Positions 18,083 through 27,308 are shown, counted from the first letter of the stretch. The stretch: DNA of 64,000 bases from Picosynechococcus sp. PCC 7002 (GCF_963860125.1 NZ_CAWLFA010000001.1:1612001-1676000), one strand, 5' to 3'. A program made the numbers and translations. Notes: generated from the letters alone by a model not told the origin.

Positions 18083-18779
18083 GCAAAACTATCCTTTTCG
18101 TTAGAAAGTAAAGTGAAACGACAACAGTCCACCAGAAAAGCATCATTAGCCTGTTGTTTGTCGCTATCATTAAACCTAGACAGTCAACAGACCTGTATTT
18201 CTGATGGGAAACGCCACAAATTCCCCAGGAACCCCAAGGTTGACTGATCAAAACAATGCCCTTTCCGAAAGGATGGCCCGTTTCACAAAAGAAACAAAGC
18301 CTAATGGGGGCGAGGCCGATAACACCTCAGGAAATGACAAGTTCGCAAGTACACAGTCGAAAAACTTGAGCAAACATCGAACAGGGGAGCTCCCACACCA
18401 ACCCTTCTAGAGGTCATTACGTTTAGGAAACGGCTATGGCGGGGACTTGGTTCTGAAACTGACCCAAAAAGACGTGTTTCAGGAAGAGAGCAGGGACTGC
18501 CTGTGGCTAAGCAAACCCAGCATAGAAACAAGCAATGTGATTAAAGGAGGATCGTCCGATACAATCGTGGCTGGGGCAAGGGCAAAATCTAAATGACCAA
18601 GCCACTAGACGTATGTGTTGACTATCTTGTCACAATGCTTTTTCGATATTGTACCCTGTCAAGGGAATTCTCTCCATCGCTTCCGGGGAATTCACCACCA
18701 AAGTGCTCTGAATTAGGAAGAATAAGGGTACAATTGCACTCAACTAATAAATTGAGTTAAACTTTTCCTATTGCGTTCC
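18083..18779. other. 697-nt gene-free region rich in stem-loops; candidate structured RNA
   Basis: No convincing coding frame on either strand. Several compact inverted repeats were found: ACAACAG/CTGTTGT (18121-18127/18151-18157), CAGTCAAC/GTTGACTG (18181-18188/18239-18246), CCTTT/AAAGG (18260-18264/18268-18272), GTTTC/GAAAC (18280-18284/18291-18295), CGTTT/AAACG (18420-18424/18428-18432), CTGAAAC/GTTTCAG (18453-18459/18476-18482) and ACTCAA/TTGAGT (18738-18743/18752-18757). HIP1 sites, common elsewhere, are absent from this stretch. I compared it by eye with tmRNA, RNase P RNA and SRP RNA consensus elements and saw none. It could be a long leader of the gene at 18780, an independent RNA, or divergent promoters plus leaders. 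Confidence 0.5.
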
Positions 18780-19436
18780 ATGACACCAGAGATTTTTCGG
18801 CAGCGTTATCCCTACGGGGGCTTAATCAGTGAACTGGCAGCCATTGAACATGGTCAGTTCATTGTGCGGGTTGTGGTGGAACTGGAAGGCAAAAAACTCG
18901 CCAGTGGTTTGGCTGCCGCTCCCTCTGTGGAACAGGCGGAGGATCAAGCGAGAATCCGGGCTTTAAATCTGTTGGGGTCTGGGGCAATTCCGGCTCCGGC
19001 CCCGGCGAAACAAACTAGGCTGGATCAATCCCCTACATCAACTCCGGTAGTCCCTGCAAAACCCGCCCCGGCGATCGCCCCACCAACGGTTACAGCCCCG
19101 ACCACTCCGGCACCAATACCGAGTCATCAAAATGATTTGCCCTTGCCATCTCCGGCTAATATCGTAGACCAGACGCCTCAAATCCCCCTAGAGCAGCCCC
19201 AAGCGATACCAGACGCAACCCTCGACTTAGAGTCAGCAGGCAGCTCGACAGACGCGTTGGATTTTTCTGAGATTATTGCCCGCAGTGACGTGGAACTCAA
19301 GCGTTTGGGCTGGTCGAGTGAGCAGGGACGCACCTATTTGCTCGAAACCTATGGGAAGCGATCGCGCCAATTACTATCCGATGATGAGTTGCTCGAATTT
19401 TTGCGCTACCTGGAATCTCAACCGACGCCCTCTTAA
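18780..19436 (+). CDS. Cyanobacterial conserved protein of unknown function
   Basis: 218 residues from the ATG at 18780; a TTG 9 nt earlier is in frame. N-terminal ~65 residues form a compact beta-beta-beta-alpha unit (FIVRVVVELEGKKLASGLAA then QAEDQARIRALNLLG), reminiscent of small nucleic-acid-binding folds. A ~90-residue proline/alanine-rich linker follows (APTTPAPIPSHQ). A C-terminal ~60-residue helical unit completes it (ELKRLGWSSEQGRTYLLETY, SDDELLEFLRYLES). I do not know the function. Two small domains joined by a flexible linker suggest an adaptor or nucleic-acid-binding role, which is inference only. The long structured gap lies immediately upstream. Confidence 0.75.
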   Translation: MTPEIFRQRYPYGGLISELAAIEHGQFIVRVVVELEGKKLASGLAAAPSVEQAEDQARIRALNLLGSGAIPAPAPAKQTRLDQSPTSTPVVPAKPAPAIAPPTVTAPTTPAPIPSHQNDLPLPSPANIVDQTPQIPLEQPQAIPDATLDLESAGSSTDALDFSEIIARSDVELKRLGWSSEQGRTYLLETYGKRSRQLLSDDELLEFLRYLESQPTPS

Positions 19437-19505
19437 ATTTCGGGCCGGGGCGATTAGATGCCTTTTAAGTAACTCAATGGTCGTTTAGATCGGTCAATCC
19501 CAAAA

Positions 19506-20198
19506 CTATCCGGCAACGAGGTTTAACAACCCTTCAAATAAGCCTTTGCCGTCGACTAAACCAAGGCTGTTATCGGCGGCCCGTTCTGGGTGGGGCATCA
19601 TCCCTAAAACATTTCCGGCTTGGTTAGTAATGCCGGCGATGTTATTGAGAGACCCGTTGGGGTTGGCGGCCTCATTCACATTCCCCTGGGTATCGCAATA
19701 ACGGAATAAAATCTGACCCTGATCTTCGATCACCTTGAGGGTGTCGGGGTCGGCATGGTAGCGTCCTTCCCCATGGGCGATGGGAATATTGATCACCTGG
19801 TTTTGGCGATAACCCCTTGTCCACACCCGATCATTGTTTTCAACCCGGAGATATTGGCGATCGCAAATAAAATGCAGATCCCGGTTTCGCACCAAGGCCC
19901 CAGGCAGCAGACCCACTTCTGTCAAAACCTGGAAGCCATTACAAACCCCCAGCACATATTTCCCTTGATTAGCATGGTCAATGACGCTCTGCATCACCGG
20001 AGAAAAGCGGGCGATCGCCCCACAGCGGAGATAATCCCCGTAGCTAAAGCCCCCAGGCACCGCAATCACATCGATGTCCGTAATATCTGTTTCCTGGTGC
20101 CAGACCATCCGTGTCGGCTGCCCAAAAATCCCTTCCGTCACCATTGCCATGTCACGGTCACAGTTTGAGCCAGGGAAAACAATTACACCAAATTTCAT
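19506..20198 (-). CDS. purQ: Phosphoribosylformylglycinamidine synthase, glutaminase subunit PurQ
   Basis: 230 residues; class I glutamine amidotransferase. VIVFPGSNCDRD at the N-terminus, GGFSYGDYLRCGAIARFSP, nucleophile Cys in LGVCNGFQ, and the His-Glu pair in MMPHPERAAD are all present. It supplies ammonia to PurL for the fourth step of purine synthesis. It lies 57 nt after purS on the same strand, the usual separate-subunit (purS-purQ) arrangement. purL is not in the window. The gene ends 69 nt from the convergent gene at 18780. Confidence 0.97.
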   Translation of the reverse strand: MKFGVIVFPGSNCDRDMAMVTEGIFGQPTRMVWHQETDITDIDVIAVPGGFSYGDYLRCGAIARFSPVMQSVIDHANQGKYVLGVCNGFQVLTEVGLLPGALVRNRDLHFICDRQYLRVENNDRVWTRGYRQNQVINIPIAHGEGRYHADPDTLKVIEDQGQILFRYCDTQGNVNEAANPNGSLNNIAGITNQAGNVLGMMPHPERAADNSLGLVDGKGLFEGLLNLVAG

Positions 20199-20255
20199 CG
20201 TGTCGTTACCAATTAATTGAAAGATTGCAAGGGAAGATCGGGCGGAAATTTATCG

Positions 20256-20519
20256 TTATTTCAGGGGGGTAAGGTCGAAGCGATAATTTTCAATGACTGG
20301 GTTGGTAAGCAGTTGATCACACATTTGATCTACTTTCGCCTTGGCTTCTGCTTCGTCAGCGGCGGCAAGATTTAATTCGATATATTTCCCAATGCGTACC
20401 CCAGAGACGCCCCCATGGCCCAATTGACTTAGACCTGATTCGACAGCGGCACCAGCCGGATCAAGAACAGAGGGACGGAGAGTAACATAAACTTGTGCGT
20501 GGTACTGCATAGAACTCAA
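20256..20519 (-). CDS. purS: Phosphoribosylformylglycinamidine synthase subunit PurS
   Basis: 87 residues, the expected size. Typical PurS sequence: VYVTLRPSVLDPAGAAVESG, then LGHGGVSGVRIGKYIELNL and CDQLLTNPVIENYRF. PurS dimers bridge PurQ and PurL in the FGAM synthase complex of organisms with split subunits. It is the first gene of a purS-purQ pair. Its promoter should lie in the short gap before the permease gene (20520-20602), unless it is read from further upstream on the same strand. Confidence 0.96.
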   Translation of the reverse strand: MSSMQYHAQVYVTLRPSVLDPAGAAVESGLSQLGHGGVSGVRIGKYIELNLAAADEAEAKAKVDQMCDQLLTNPVIENYRFDLTPLK

Positions 20520-20602
20520 ACTGTGAAGACGGTCTTTATTGTACGTTGCGGCGGACTTCTGGAAAACTGAAACGCGTCTCCCCGCAAAAATTCCCTGGCC
20601 CC

Positions 20603-21622
20603 CTAAAGGAAATAGCTATAGCCGAGGGCAAAAAGAAAGGTGAGCTGACCCGCCAAGAGGAAAAAATACAGGATAAAGCGGGGTTTAAAAATTGAGAGCA
20701 TCAGGCCGACTGCTTTGATATCGATCATTGGCCCGAAAATCAAAAAGGCCAGCAGGGAACCCGTCGTGAAGGTGGAAGCAAAGGACAGGGCAAAGAAAGA
20801 ATCCACCGTCGAACAGATGGAAACAATCGCCGCCAACAGCATCATCGCCACAATGGAGGTAATCGTCCCTTGGCCGAGGCTCAAGACGACTTCCCTGGGC
20901 ACAAAGACTTGGATCAACGCGGCGATCGCGCTGCCGAAAATTAATACCGCCCCCAGTTCCCGCAATTCCACAGAAATATTGTTAATCAAGGCCCCAAAGA
21001 GGGTTTTAAAGCTCCGATCTTGGGTCGTCGCTGGTGCTGGCATTTTGGTCGCCACTGTTTCGAGGGGGACTGTCTGCTGGGAACCAAGGAAAAATGTCCC
21101 CGATTGGAGCAGAGGGCTGGTATTTGCTGCCTGGGCCTGGTTTTCGTTGACCTGCTGGACAAATTTTAAGCGTTGGGCCAGTTTCGGTTGGAGCAGCTTT
21201 TTGGGATCTGATTCGACGCTAAACACTGTCCCGACGATGGTGGCGATCGCCAAGGAACCCAGCACCCGATAGAGGACGATTTCCGGTTGGCCCCGAAAGG
21301 CGATCCAAGTCGACCAAATTACCACCGGATTCAGGGTGGGGGCCGACAACAAAAAACCTACCGCCACGGAAGTGGGAATCCCCTGGAGCATAAAGCGACG
21401 GGCCACGGGCACATTGCCACATTCACACACCGGAAACAAAAACCCGATGCAACTGCCCATAAAAGCCCCTAAAACTGGATTTTTCGGTAAACGCTGGATC
21501 AGTTGGCGTTCATCTACACACACCAACAGCACACTCGAAAGGATTACCCCCAGTAGCAGAAAGGGCATCGCCTCCACCAACAGGCTGACAAACAGGGTAA
21601 AGGCATTGTGTAATTGACTCAT
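20603..21622 (-). CDS. DUF318/ArsP-like membrane permease
   Basis: 339 residues from MSQLHNAFTLFVSLLVEAMP; 27 upstream in-frame residues are arginine-rich and unlikely to be translated. About eight membrane segments in two halves, with FPVCECGNVPVARR and LLSAPTLNPVVIWSTW in the first and SICSTVDSFFALSFASTF in the second. The cysteine pair FPVCECG and the SxPTLNP motif are characteristic of the DUF318/ArsP permeases; some members export methylated arsenic species or other oxyanions. Substrate here unknown. It starts 22 nt after the histidine kinase gene, so the two could be co-transcribed. Confidence 0.85.
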   Translation of the reverse strand: MSQLHNAFTLFVSLLVEAMPFLLLGVILSSVLLVCVDERQLIQRLPKNPVLGAFMGSCIGFLFPVCECGNVPVARRFMLQGIPTSVAVGFLLSAPTLNPVVIWSTWIAFRGQPEIVLYRVLGSLAIATIVGTVFSVESDPKKLLQPKLAQRLKFVQQVNENQAQAANTSPLLQSGTFFLGSQQTVPLETVATKMPAPATTQDRSFKTLFGALINNISVELRELGAVLIFGSAIAALIQVFVPREVVLSLGQGTITSIVAMMLLAAIVSICSTVDSFFALSFASTFTTGSLLAFLIFGPMIDIKAVGLMLSIFKPRFILYFFLLAGQLTFLFALGYSYFL

Positions 21623-21644
21623 GGAGAAAAAATAACAGCGGGCA

Positions 21645-22784
21645 CTAACTGAGGCGGTTTTCTGTCGGAATTTGTTCCGAAGTCGCAGTCGGAAATGTGA
21701 CAATCACCGTGGTTCCTGTCCCTACAGTACTCTTAATCGTCACCGTCCCATTATAAATTTTTGCGATCCGTTCGGCGATCGCCAATCCGAGACCAGACCC
21801 CTGCTGCTCATACTGTTGACGGTCAAACTGCATATAGGCCCCCAAGGCCCGAATCTGCTCTGGGCTCATGCCACGACCGTGGTCTTTGATCGCTAACTGC
21901 CATACATTGCCATTGATTCGACTTTTCAGCAGAATGCGTTTCTTGGTTTGGGAAGTGTGCTCCGAAAATTTAAACGCATTATCGACAATTTCCTGCACCA
22001 GGGTAACAAGCCACTTCTCTGAGATTGCAACCTTTGCCGCACATAACTCCAGCTTCAAGTCCTCTGGTCGCTGGTATTGTTTGGCAATTTGTCGGGCCAA
22101 AGTAGTGATGAGCGTGTCACTTTTCTCAGTGACAGGGCTATACCAGAGGTGAAAATCATCGGGATCGTGGGTGGCTAAATCGAGCTTGGTGTATAGCAAG
22201 AACTTTTGGATTAAATTATGGAGGCGACTGGCTGAAATACGAATGCTCTCACTAATTTCTCGGATTTCTTGGCGGTCTAGGGTTTCCCAACATTCCCCCA
22301 GCAACTCCGCTGAGGTCATGATGCCCTGGAGGGGAGTGCGCAGCTCATGGGGAAGGGCCATGGTTAAATTGCGCCGCAGTTGCTCTAACTGTTGCGCTGA
22401 ATGTTGGGCGAGACCCTGACGGCGACTGAGGCGTCCCCGGATCGCATTGAGCAGTTCCTGACGGGTAAAAGGCTTGGGAATGTAGTCATCGGCCCCTAGA
22501 TCCATCCCTTGGCGTTGGGCAGAACGGGAAGCACGGGCTGACAGAAAAATAAACGGAATAGTGGTGGTGGTTGAGTTGCTATGGAGCGCCTTGAGGACAC
22601 CGTACCCGTCTAATCGCGGTAAATTTACATCGCAAATAATGAGATCGGGGAGCTGCGCATAGGCCGTTTCTAAGCCGATTTGCCCATCGGTCGCTGTGAT
22701 TACAGCAAACCCTTCGGCGGTTAGAATGTCCCGCAAAATACTTAAGACATTGAGTTCATCTTCGATGACTAAAATGGTCGCCAC
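21645..22784 (-). CDS. Hybrid response regulator-histidine kinase
   Basis: 379 residues from a GTG at 22784, chosen because AGGAGG lies 11 nt before it and the protein then begins at the receiver strand (ATILVIEDE). An earlier GTG at 22844 is possible. Receiver domain 1-120 with acidic pocket EDE, phospho-Asp in LIICDVNLPRLDG and Lys in YIPKPF. Kinase part: H box MALPHELRTPLQGI, N box EIVDNAFKFSE, G1 KDHGRGMSPEQ, G2 GSGLGLAIAERIAKIYNG. No sensor domain, so the input may come by phosphotransfer to the receiver or from a partner. Signal unknown. Confidence 0.92.
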   Translation of the reverse strand: MATILVIEDELNVLSILRDILTAEGFAVITATDGQIGLETAYAQLPDLIICDVNLPRLDGYGVLKALHSNSTTTTIPFIFLSARASRSAQRQGMDLGADDYIPKPFTRQELLNAIRGRLSRRQGLAQHSAQQLEQLRRNLTMALPHELRTPLQGIMTSAELLGECWETLDRQEIREISESIRISASRLHNLIQKFLLYTKLDLATHDPDDFHLWYSPVTEKSDTLITTLARQIAKQYQRPEDLKLELCAAKVAISEKWLVTLVQEIVDNAFKFSEHTSQTKKRILLKSRINGNVWQLAIKDHGRGMSPEQIRALGAYMQFDRQQYEQQGSGLGLAIAERIAKIYNGTVTIKSTVGTGTTVIVTFPTATSEQIPTENRLS

Positions 22785-22900
22785 AAAATCTAGAACCTCC
22801 TCTGATGAGCGTTGAGGGAAAAAAGGGTATGGCAGAGAGCTCACAGTCCCGCCTGGAGAGACGTTAGGGGCATTGGCTGGGCTACCTTACGCCGGGGTTA

Positions 22901-22950
22901 GGGGCTGTTGTGATGGGAAATCCTGGATTTGGGAACCACATCAGCAGCCC
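22901..22950 (+). promoter_or_regulatory. Stem-loop upstream of gcvP
   Basis: GGGCTG (22902-22907) pairs with CAGCCC (22945-22950); after a small internal loop TGATG (22911-22915) pairs with CATCA (22939-22943). Inside, AAATC/GATTT forms an apical hairpin. A TATGAT -10-like box lies downstream near 22972, so this may sit upstream of the promoter rather than in the leader. It does not match the glycine-riboswitch core that I know. Confidence 0.35.
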
Positions 22951-23011
22951 GTGGGGGGTGATTTTTTCCTATTATGATAAGTGCTTAAGCCTGCTTTTTT
23001 CTGGTGATTTC

Positions 23012-25906
23012 ATGGTTAATTTGCAACAGTTGCCGCCGCTTTCTCATGCTTCTGAGGATCATTCTTTTGCTCGCCGTCACATTGGTCTTAGTGATGGGGC
23101 AATGGCAAAAATGCTGGCATTTTTAGGGTATGACGCGTTGGAGACCTTGATTGATCAAGCGGTTCCCGCCAAGATTCGCCAAAAATTAGCAATGAATTTA
23201 CCCGCCGCGAAGGGGGAACAAGAGGCGTTACAGACGCTTGCGGCGATCGCCAACCAAAATCAGGTTTACAAAAATTTCATCGGCATGGGCTATTACGACT
23301 GTGTGACCCCGCCCGTGATTCAGCGCAACATTTTGGAAAATCCGGGTTGGTATACCGCCTACACGCCCTACCAGGCGGAGATTGCCCAAGGGAGATTGGA
23401 AGCCCTACTCAATTTCCAGACGATGGTGATCGAGTTGACGGGGCTGGAGATTGCCAATGCGTCGTTGTTGGATGAGGGGACAGCGGCGGCGGAGGCGATG
23501 GCGATGAGCTATGGACTCTGTAAAAAGAAGCAGGCGAATACGTTTTTTGTGTCGGAATTGTGCCATCCGCAAACGATTGAGGTGGTGCGGACACGGGCGA
23601 TTCCCTTAGACATTCAGGTGATCGTTGGTGATCATCGCACCTTTGAGATGACTGATGCTGTGTTTGGGGTGTTGTTGCAATATCCGGCGACGGATGGGGC
23701 AATTTTTGATTATCGGGCGTTTATTCAAAAAGCTCATGATCAAAAGGCGATCGCCACGGTGGCAGCGGATTTATTGAGTTTATGTGTCCTCACGCCACCG
23801 GGAGAAATGGGCGCAGACATTGCGGTGGGAACGAGTCAACGGTTTGGGGTTCCCCTCGGTTATGGTGGGCCTCACGCGGCTTATTTTGCGACGAAAGAAA
23901 AATATCAACGGCAAATTCCGGGGCGCATCGTCGGCGTTTCTAAAGATAGTCAGGGTCAACCGGCGTTACGGCTGGCATTGCAAACCCGTGAACAGCACAT
24001 CCGACGGGACAAGGCGACCAGTAATATTTGTACGGCCCAGGTGCTCCTCGCGGTAATGGCTTCGATCTATGGGGTCTACCACGGTGCGGCTGGGTTGAAG
24101 GCGATCGCCACCCAAGTGCAGCAACACACGCAAACCTTGGCGACCGGCTTAGATAAACTCGGTTTTGCGTCCAATCAGGATCCAATTTTTGACACGCTTA
24201 AAGTTCAAACTACAGCAGAGCAAGCGCAAGCCATTCGTCAACGCGCCGAGGCACAGGGCTATAATTTCCGCTACTTTGCGGATGGTAATATCGGCATCAG
24301 TTGCGATGAAACCACGGTCGTCAGTGAGATTGAAACCATTTGGGCAATTTTTAGCGATGCCGAAATTCCCTTTACCTACGCCCAGCTCGCCCAGAATTTT
24401 GCGTTAAATTTGCCTGAAACGCTCCGCCGTACCAGTGACTTTTTAACGGATCCCGTATTCAATCGCTATCGTTCCGAAACGGAGTTGCTACGCTATATTC
24501 ACCACCTCCAGAGCAAAGATTTATCGCTGACCACCTCGATGATTCCGTTGGGTTCCTGTACGATGAAACTCAATGCCACAGCGGAAATGATGCCGGTCAC
24601 TTGGGCAAGTTTTGGCAAGATGCATCCCTTTGCGCCCCGTAGTCAAACCAAAGGCTATCAGCAAATGTGTGACCAGTTAGAACATTGGCTCGCTGAAATT
24701 ACGGGTTTTGCGGGGGTTTCCCTCCAACCCAATGCTGGCTCCCAAGGGGAATATGCAGGGTTACAGGTGATCCGCCAGTACCACATCAAAAACGGCGATC
24801 GCCAGCGGAATATTTGTCTGATTCCCGAATCCGCCCACGGCACAAACCCGGCCAGTGCAGTGATGTGTGGTTTTAAGGTGATCCCGATTAAATGTTGCGG
24901 TAGCCAAGGGGATATTGAACTAGAGGATCTCAAAGCTAAAGCCGAACAATATAAAGAGAATCTCGCCGCGTTAATGGTCACCTATCCCTCGACCCACGGG
25001 GTTTTTGAGGTAGGTATCAAAGACATCTGCCAAGTGATCCATGACAACGGCGGCCAGGTGTACCTCGATGGCGCAAACATGAATGCGATGGTGGGCATTT
25101 GTCGTCCGGGGGATTTCGGTGCGGATGTTTGTCACCTGAATTTACATAAAACCTTCTGTATTCCCCATGGGGGCGGGGGGCCTGGGGTTGGCCCGATTGG
25201 TGTCGCCGCCCATCTCGTCCCCTATTTGCCCAAGACCAATTTAGACGGGAATACCGACAATATTGGCTTAATTTCGGCAGCGCCGTTCGGGAGTGCGAGT
25301 ATTCTGCCGATCTCTTGGATGTACATCGCCATGATGGGAACAGCCGGTTTAACGAAGGCGACAAAAGCGGCAATCCTCAGTGCCAACTACATCGCCAAAC
25401 GCTTGGATGACCATTATCCGGTGTTGTTTAAAGGGACGAATGGTTGCGTGGCCCATGAATGCATTATCGACCTGCGGGATCTGCGGAAATCGGCAGACAT
25501 TACGGTGGAGGATGTGGCAAAACGTTTGATGGATTATGGTTTCCATGCGCCGACAATCTCTTGGCCCGTGGCGGGGACGATGATGATCGAACCCACTGAA
25601 AGTGAATCTTTAGAGGAGTTAGACCGTTTCTGTGAGGCGATGATTGCGATTCGGGAGGAAATTCGCCTGATTGAAGCGGGCAAAATTTCTAAGGAAGATA
25701 ATCCGGTGAAAAATGCGCCCCACACCGCAGAATCCGTCATCTGTGGTGAATGGAGTCATCCCTATTCCCGTGAGGTGGCGGCCTATCCTGCCCCTTGGTT
25801 GAAACGGCATAAGTTCTGGGCAACGGTGGGCCGGATTGATAATGCCTATGGGGACAGAAATTTGGTCTGCTCCTGTGAGGGGATGGAGGCATACAAGGAA
25901 AGTTAG
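23012..25906 (+). CDS. gcvP: Glycine dehydrogenase (decarboxylating), P protein
   Basis: 964 residues from the ATG at 23012 (MVNLQQLPPLSHASEDHSFA). The 34 residues encoded before it are not family-like. Full-length single-chain P protein with both halves: SLLDEGTAAAEAMAM in the first, and the pyridoxal-phosphate lysine in NLHKTFCIPHGGGGPG, Lys713, in the second. LGSCTMKLNA marks the junction. It decarboxylates glycine and passes the aminomethyl group to lipoyl-H protein, a photorespiratory and one-carbon step. gcvT and gcvH are not in the window. Divergent from the histidine kinase gene. Confidence 0.98.
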   Translation: MVNLQQLPPLSHASEDHSFARRHIGLSDGAMAKMLAFLGYDALETLIDQAVPAKIRQKLAMNLPAAKGEQEALQTLAAIANQNQVYKNFIGMGYYDCVTPPVIQRNILENPGWYTAYTPYQAEIAQGRLEALLNFQTMVIELTGLEIANASLLDEGTAAAEAMAMSYGLCKKKQANTFFVSELCHPQTIEVVRTRAIPLDIQVIVGDHRTFEMTDAVFGVLLQYPATDGAIFDYRAFIQKAHDQKAIATVAADLLSLCVLTPPGEMGADIAVGTSQRFGVPLGYGGPHAAYFATKEKYQRQIPGRIVGVSKDSQGQPALRLALQTREQHIRRDKATSNICTAQVLLAVMASIYGVYHGAAGLKAIATQVQQHTQTLATGLDKLGFASNQDPIFDTLKVQTTAEQAQAIRQRAEAQGYNFRYFADGNIGISCDETTVVSEIETIWAIFSDAEIPFTYAQLAQNFALNLPETLRRTSDFLTDPVFNRYRSETELLRYIHHLQSKDLSLTTSMIPLGSCTMKLNATAEMMPVTWASFGKMHPFAPRSQTKGYQQMCDQLEHWLAEITGFAGVSLQPNAGSQGEYAGLQVIRQYHIKNGDRQRNICLIPESAHGTNPASAVMCGFKVIPIKCCGSQGDIELEDLKAKAEQYKENLAALMVTYPSTHGVFEVGIKDICQVIHDNGGQVYLDGANMNAMVGICRPGDFGADVCHLNLHKTFCIPHGGGGPGVGPIGVAAHLVPYLPKTNLDGNTDNIGLISAAPFGSASILPISWMYIAMMGTAGLTKATKAAILSANYIAKRLDDHYPVLFKGTNGCVAHECIIDLRDLRKSADITVEDVAKRLMDYGFHAPTISWPVAGTMMIEPTESESLEELDRFCEAMIAIREEIRLIEAGKISKEDNPVKNAPHTAESVICGEWSHPYSREVAAYPAPWLKRHKFWATVGRIDNAYGDRNLVCSCEGMEAYKES

Positions 25907-26051
25907 TTGCTCCTGTTAGTCGGGGTTGACGCTGTGAACCCCTGCCATGATTAGGGAGCGATCGCCTTTTGGATTGGATATTTACTCCCAAAATTAATGA
26001 CACATCATATTTTCATCGCCGAAAAGATCACGATGGTCTGGTGTGAGATAT

Positions 26052-26900
26052 CTATAAACTTCTAGTGAGAAAATTGGCGATCGCCTGATTAAAGGCTTCC
26101 GGTTCAACCATGTGGGCCCAGTGGTTGCCGGGGACTTTTTGCCATTGGAGATTCGTTAAATATTGACGGTAGGGCTTGAGCTGAAATTCGAGGCGATTTA
26201 ACCCTCCCTCTGGCTGCACAAACAGGCTCGGCATCCCTAGGGGTTGTGTGAGGCCCTTAACCCGGAGAATATCGAGGAAAATTTCATCGCAGGCGCGTTT
26301 CACGAATTTGCTTGTCCAGGTGCCGTCGGGATTTTCCAGAAAGCTTTCCCGACAAATCGCCTGTTGCCACTCGTTCCAGCCGCGATATTGCTTCAGTTTT
26401 TTGGCGATCGCCTCGGCCTGGTGATAGCTCTCGAACTGACCCAACAGTTTTAAAAAAGGCAGCACCCGGTAGCCAATGGGGAAGGTGTAGCGCCACCAGA
26501 GGGGCAGTTGTCCCATAAAAAACGGATCAGCGAGAATCAAGCTTTTCACTTTCTCAGGATTTTGGGTTGCCCAAACAGTAGCAATTTTTGCCCCCCAACT
26601 GTGGCCGAGGAGATTCACCTGCGACCAACCGAAATGCTGACAAATGCCGCCTAGATCAGCGTTGTAATCGGCGAAAGTATAACCCGTTTCCGGTTTGCCA
26701 CTGTCCCCATGACCCCGCAGATCCAGGGCAACCACATGGTATTTTTTCCCCAGACTTTCCCCCAAGCTGGCCCACACCAAACCATGATCCGCAAGGCCAT
26801 GGAGGAGTACAACGGGTTCACCACCCTGATGCCATTCGTAATAGCTCAAGGGGAGGCCGTTAATTGCCGCAGTATGTTTCTTTGGGGGAATAAAAGTCAT
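26052..26900 (-). CDS. Alpha/beta-fold hydrolase
   Basis: 282 residues. Oxyanion region VVLLHGLADHG, DLRGHGDSGKPETGYTFADY, nucleophile elbow LLGHSWGAKIA (Ser about residue 103), a cap, and the catalytic His in PGNHWAHMVEPEAFN. Resembles epoxide-hydrolase/esterase type members. Substrate unknown. Starts 11 nt after the small membrane protein gene on the same strand, so the two are likely co-transcribed. One of three distinct alpha/beta hydrolase genes in the window. Confidence 0.9.
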   Translation of the reverse strand: MTFIPPKKHTAAINGLPLSYYEWHQGGEPVVLLHGLADHGLVWASLGESLGKKYHVVALDLRGHGDSGKPETGYTFADYNADLGGICQHFGWSQVNLLGHSWGAKIATVWATQNPEKVKSLILADPFFMGQLPLWWRYTFPIGYRVLPFLKLLGQFESYHQAEAIAKKLKQYRGWNEWQQAICRESFLENPDGTWTSKFVKRACDEIFLDILRVKGLTQPLGMPSLFVQPEGGLNRLEFQLKPYRQYLTNLQWQKVPGNHWAHMVEPEAFNQAIANFLTRSL

Positions 26901-26911
26901 GGTAAAAAAGT

Positions 26912-27157
26912 CTAAGATTCTGCTTTGTCGTCGCTGTTATTGCGGGGAAAGCCACCGATCAGACCACTTTCGATCATCAGTCCTAGGCCAGCATTGACAA
27001 CAATTAGGCTCACAGTGCCCCACCAAAACCAGGGTTCCCCATTAATGCGACGGGTAATCGATTCCCCCAGGAGACAGAGGCCAAAGGGAAACATCAAAAC
27101 TCCAATCTGGGCGGTGATGTACCAAGTCAATTTGTTTTTTCTGACATTAAAATTCAT
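26912..27157 (-). CDS. Small membrane protein of unknown function
   Basis: 81 residues with a basic N-terminus (MNFNVRKNKL) and two hydrophobic segments at about 11-33 (WYITAQIGVLMFPFGLCLLG) and 43-65 (WFWWGTVSLIVVNAGLGLMI), then a polar tail. A simple two-helix hairpin. No family recognised. 11 nt upstream of a hydrolase gene on the same strand, which supports it being a real gene. Upstream, facing away, is the miaE promoter region. Confidence 0.7.
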   Translation of the reverse strand: MNFNVRKNKLTWYITAQIGVLMFPFGLCLLGESITRRINGEPWFWWGTVSLIVVNAGLGLMIESGLIGGFPRNNSDDKAES

Positions 27158-27308
27158 GGGCGATCGCCTTTGCTACGGTAAATTTTGCTCCAAAAATTAT
27201 AAAGAGTTGTGGCCGTTCTCGCAGGAAACTTGCTCTCGATAGCGGCTATTCTGCATCGGGCTTGGGGAAACTATATACTGTTGAGTTGTCCGCCATCTCC
27301 CCAAATCT

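Noticed and set aside
18593..18760. A ~55-codon frame beginning MTKPLD in the structured gap
   Set aside because: No Shine-Dalgarno at a proper distance, unremarkable composition and no recognised family; probably chance.
18083..18779. Match of the structured region to tmRNA or RNase P RNA
   Set aside because: None of the conserved ends, tag frame or core sequences of either RNA could be found on either strand.
22901..22950. Glycine riboswitch before gcvP
   Set aside because: The stem-loop lacks the conserved glycine-aptamer core, and the position relative to the promoter is uncertain.
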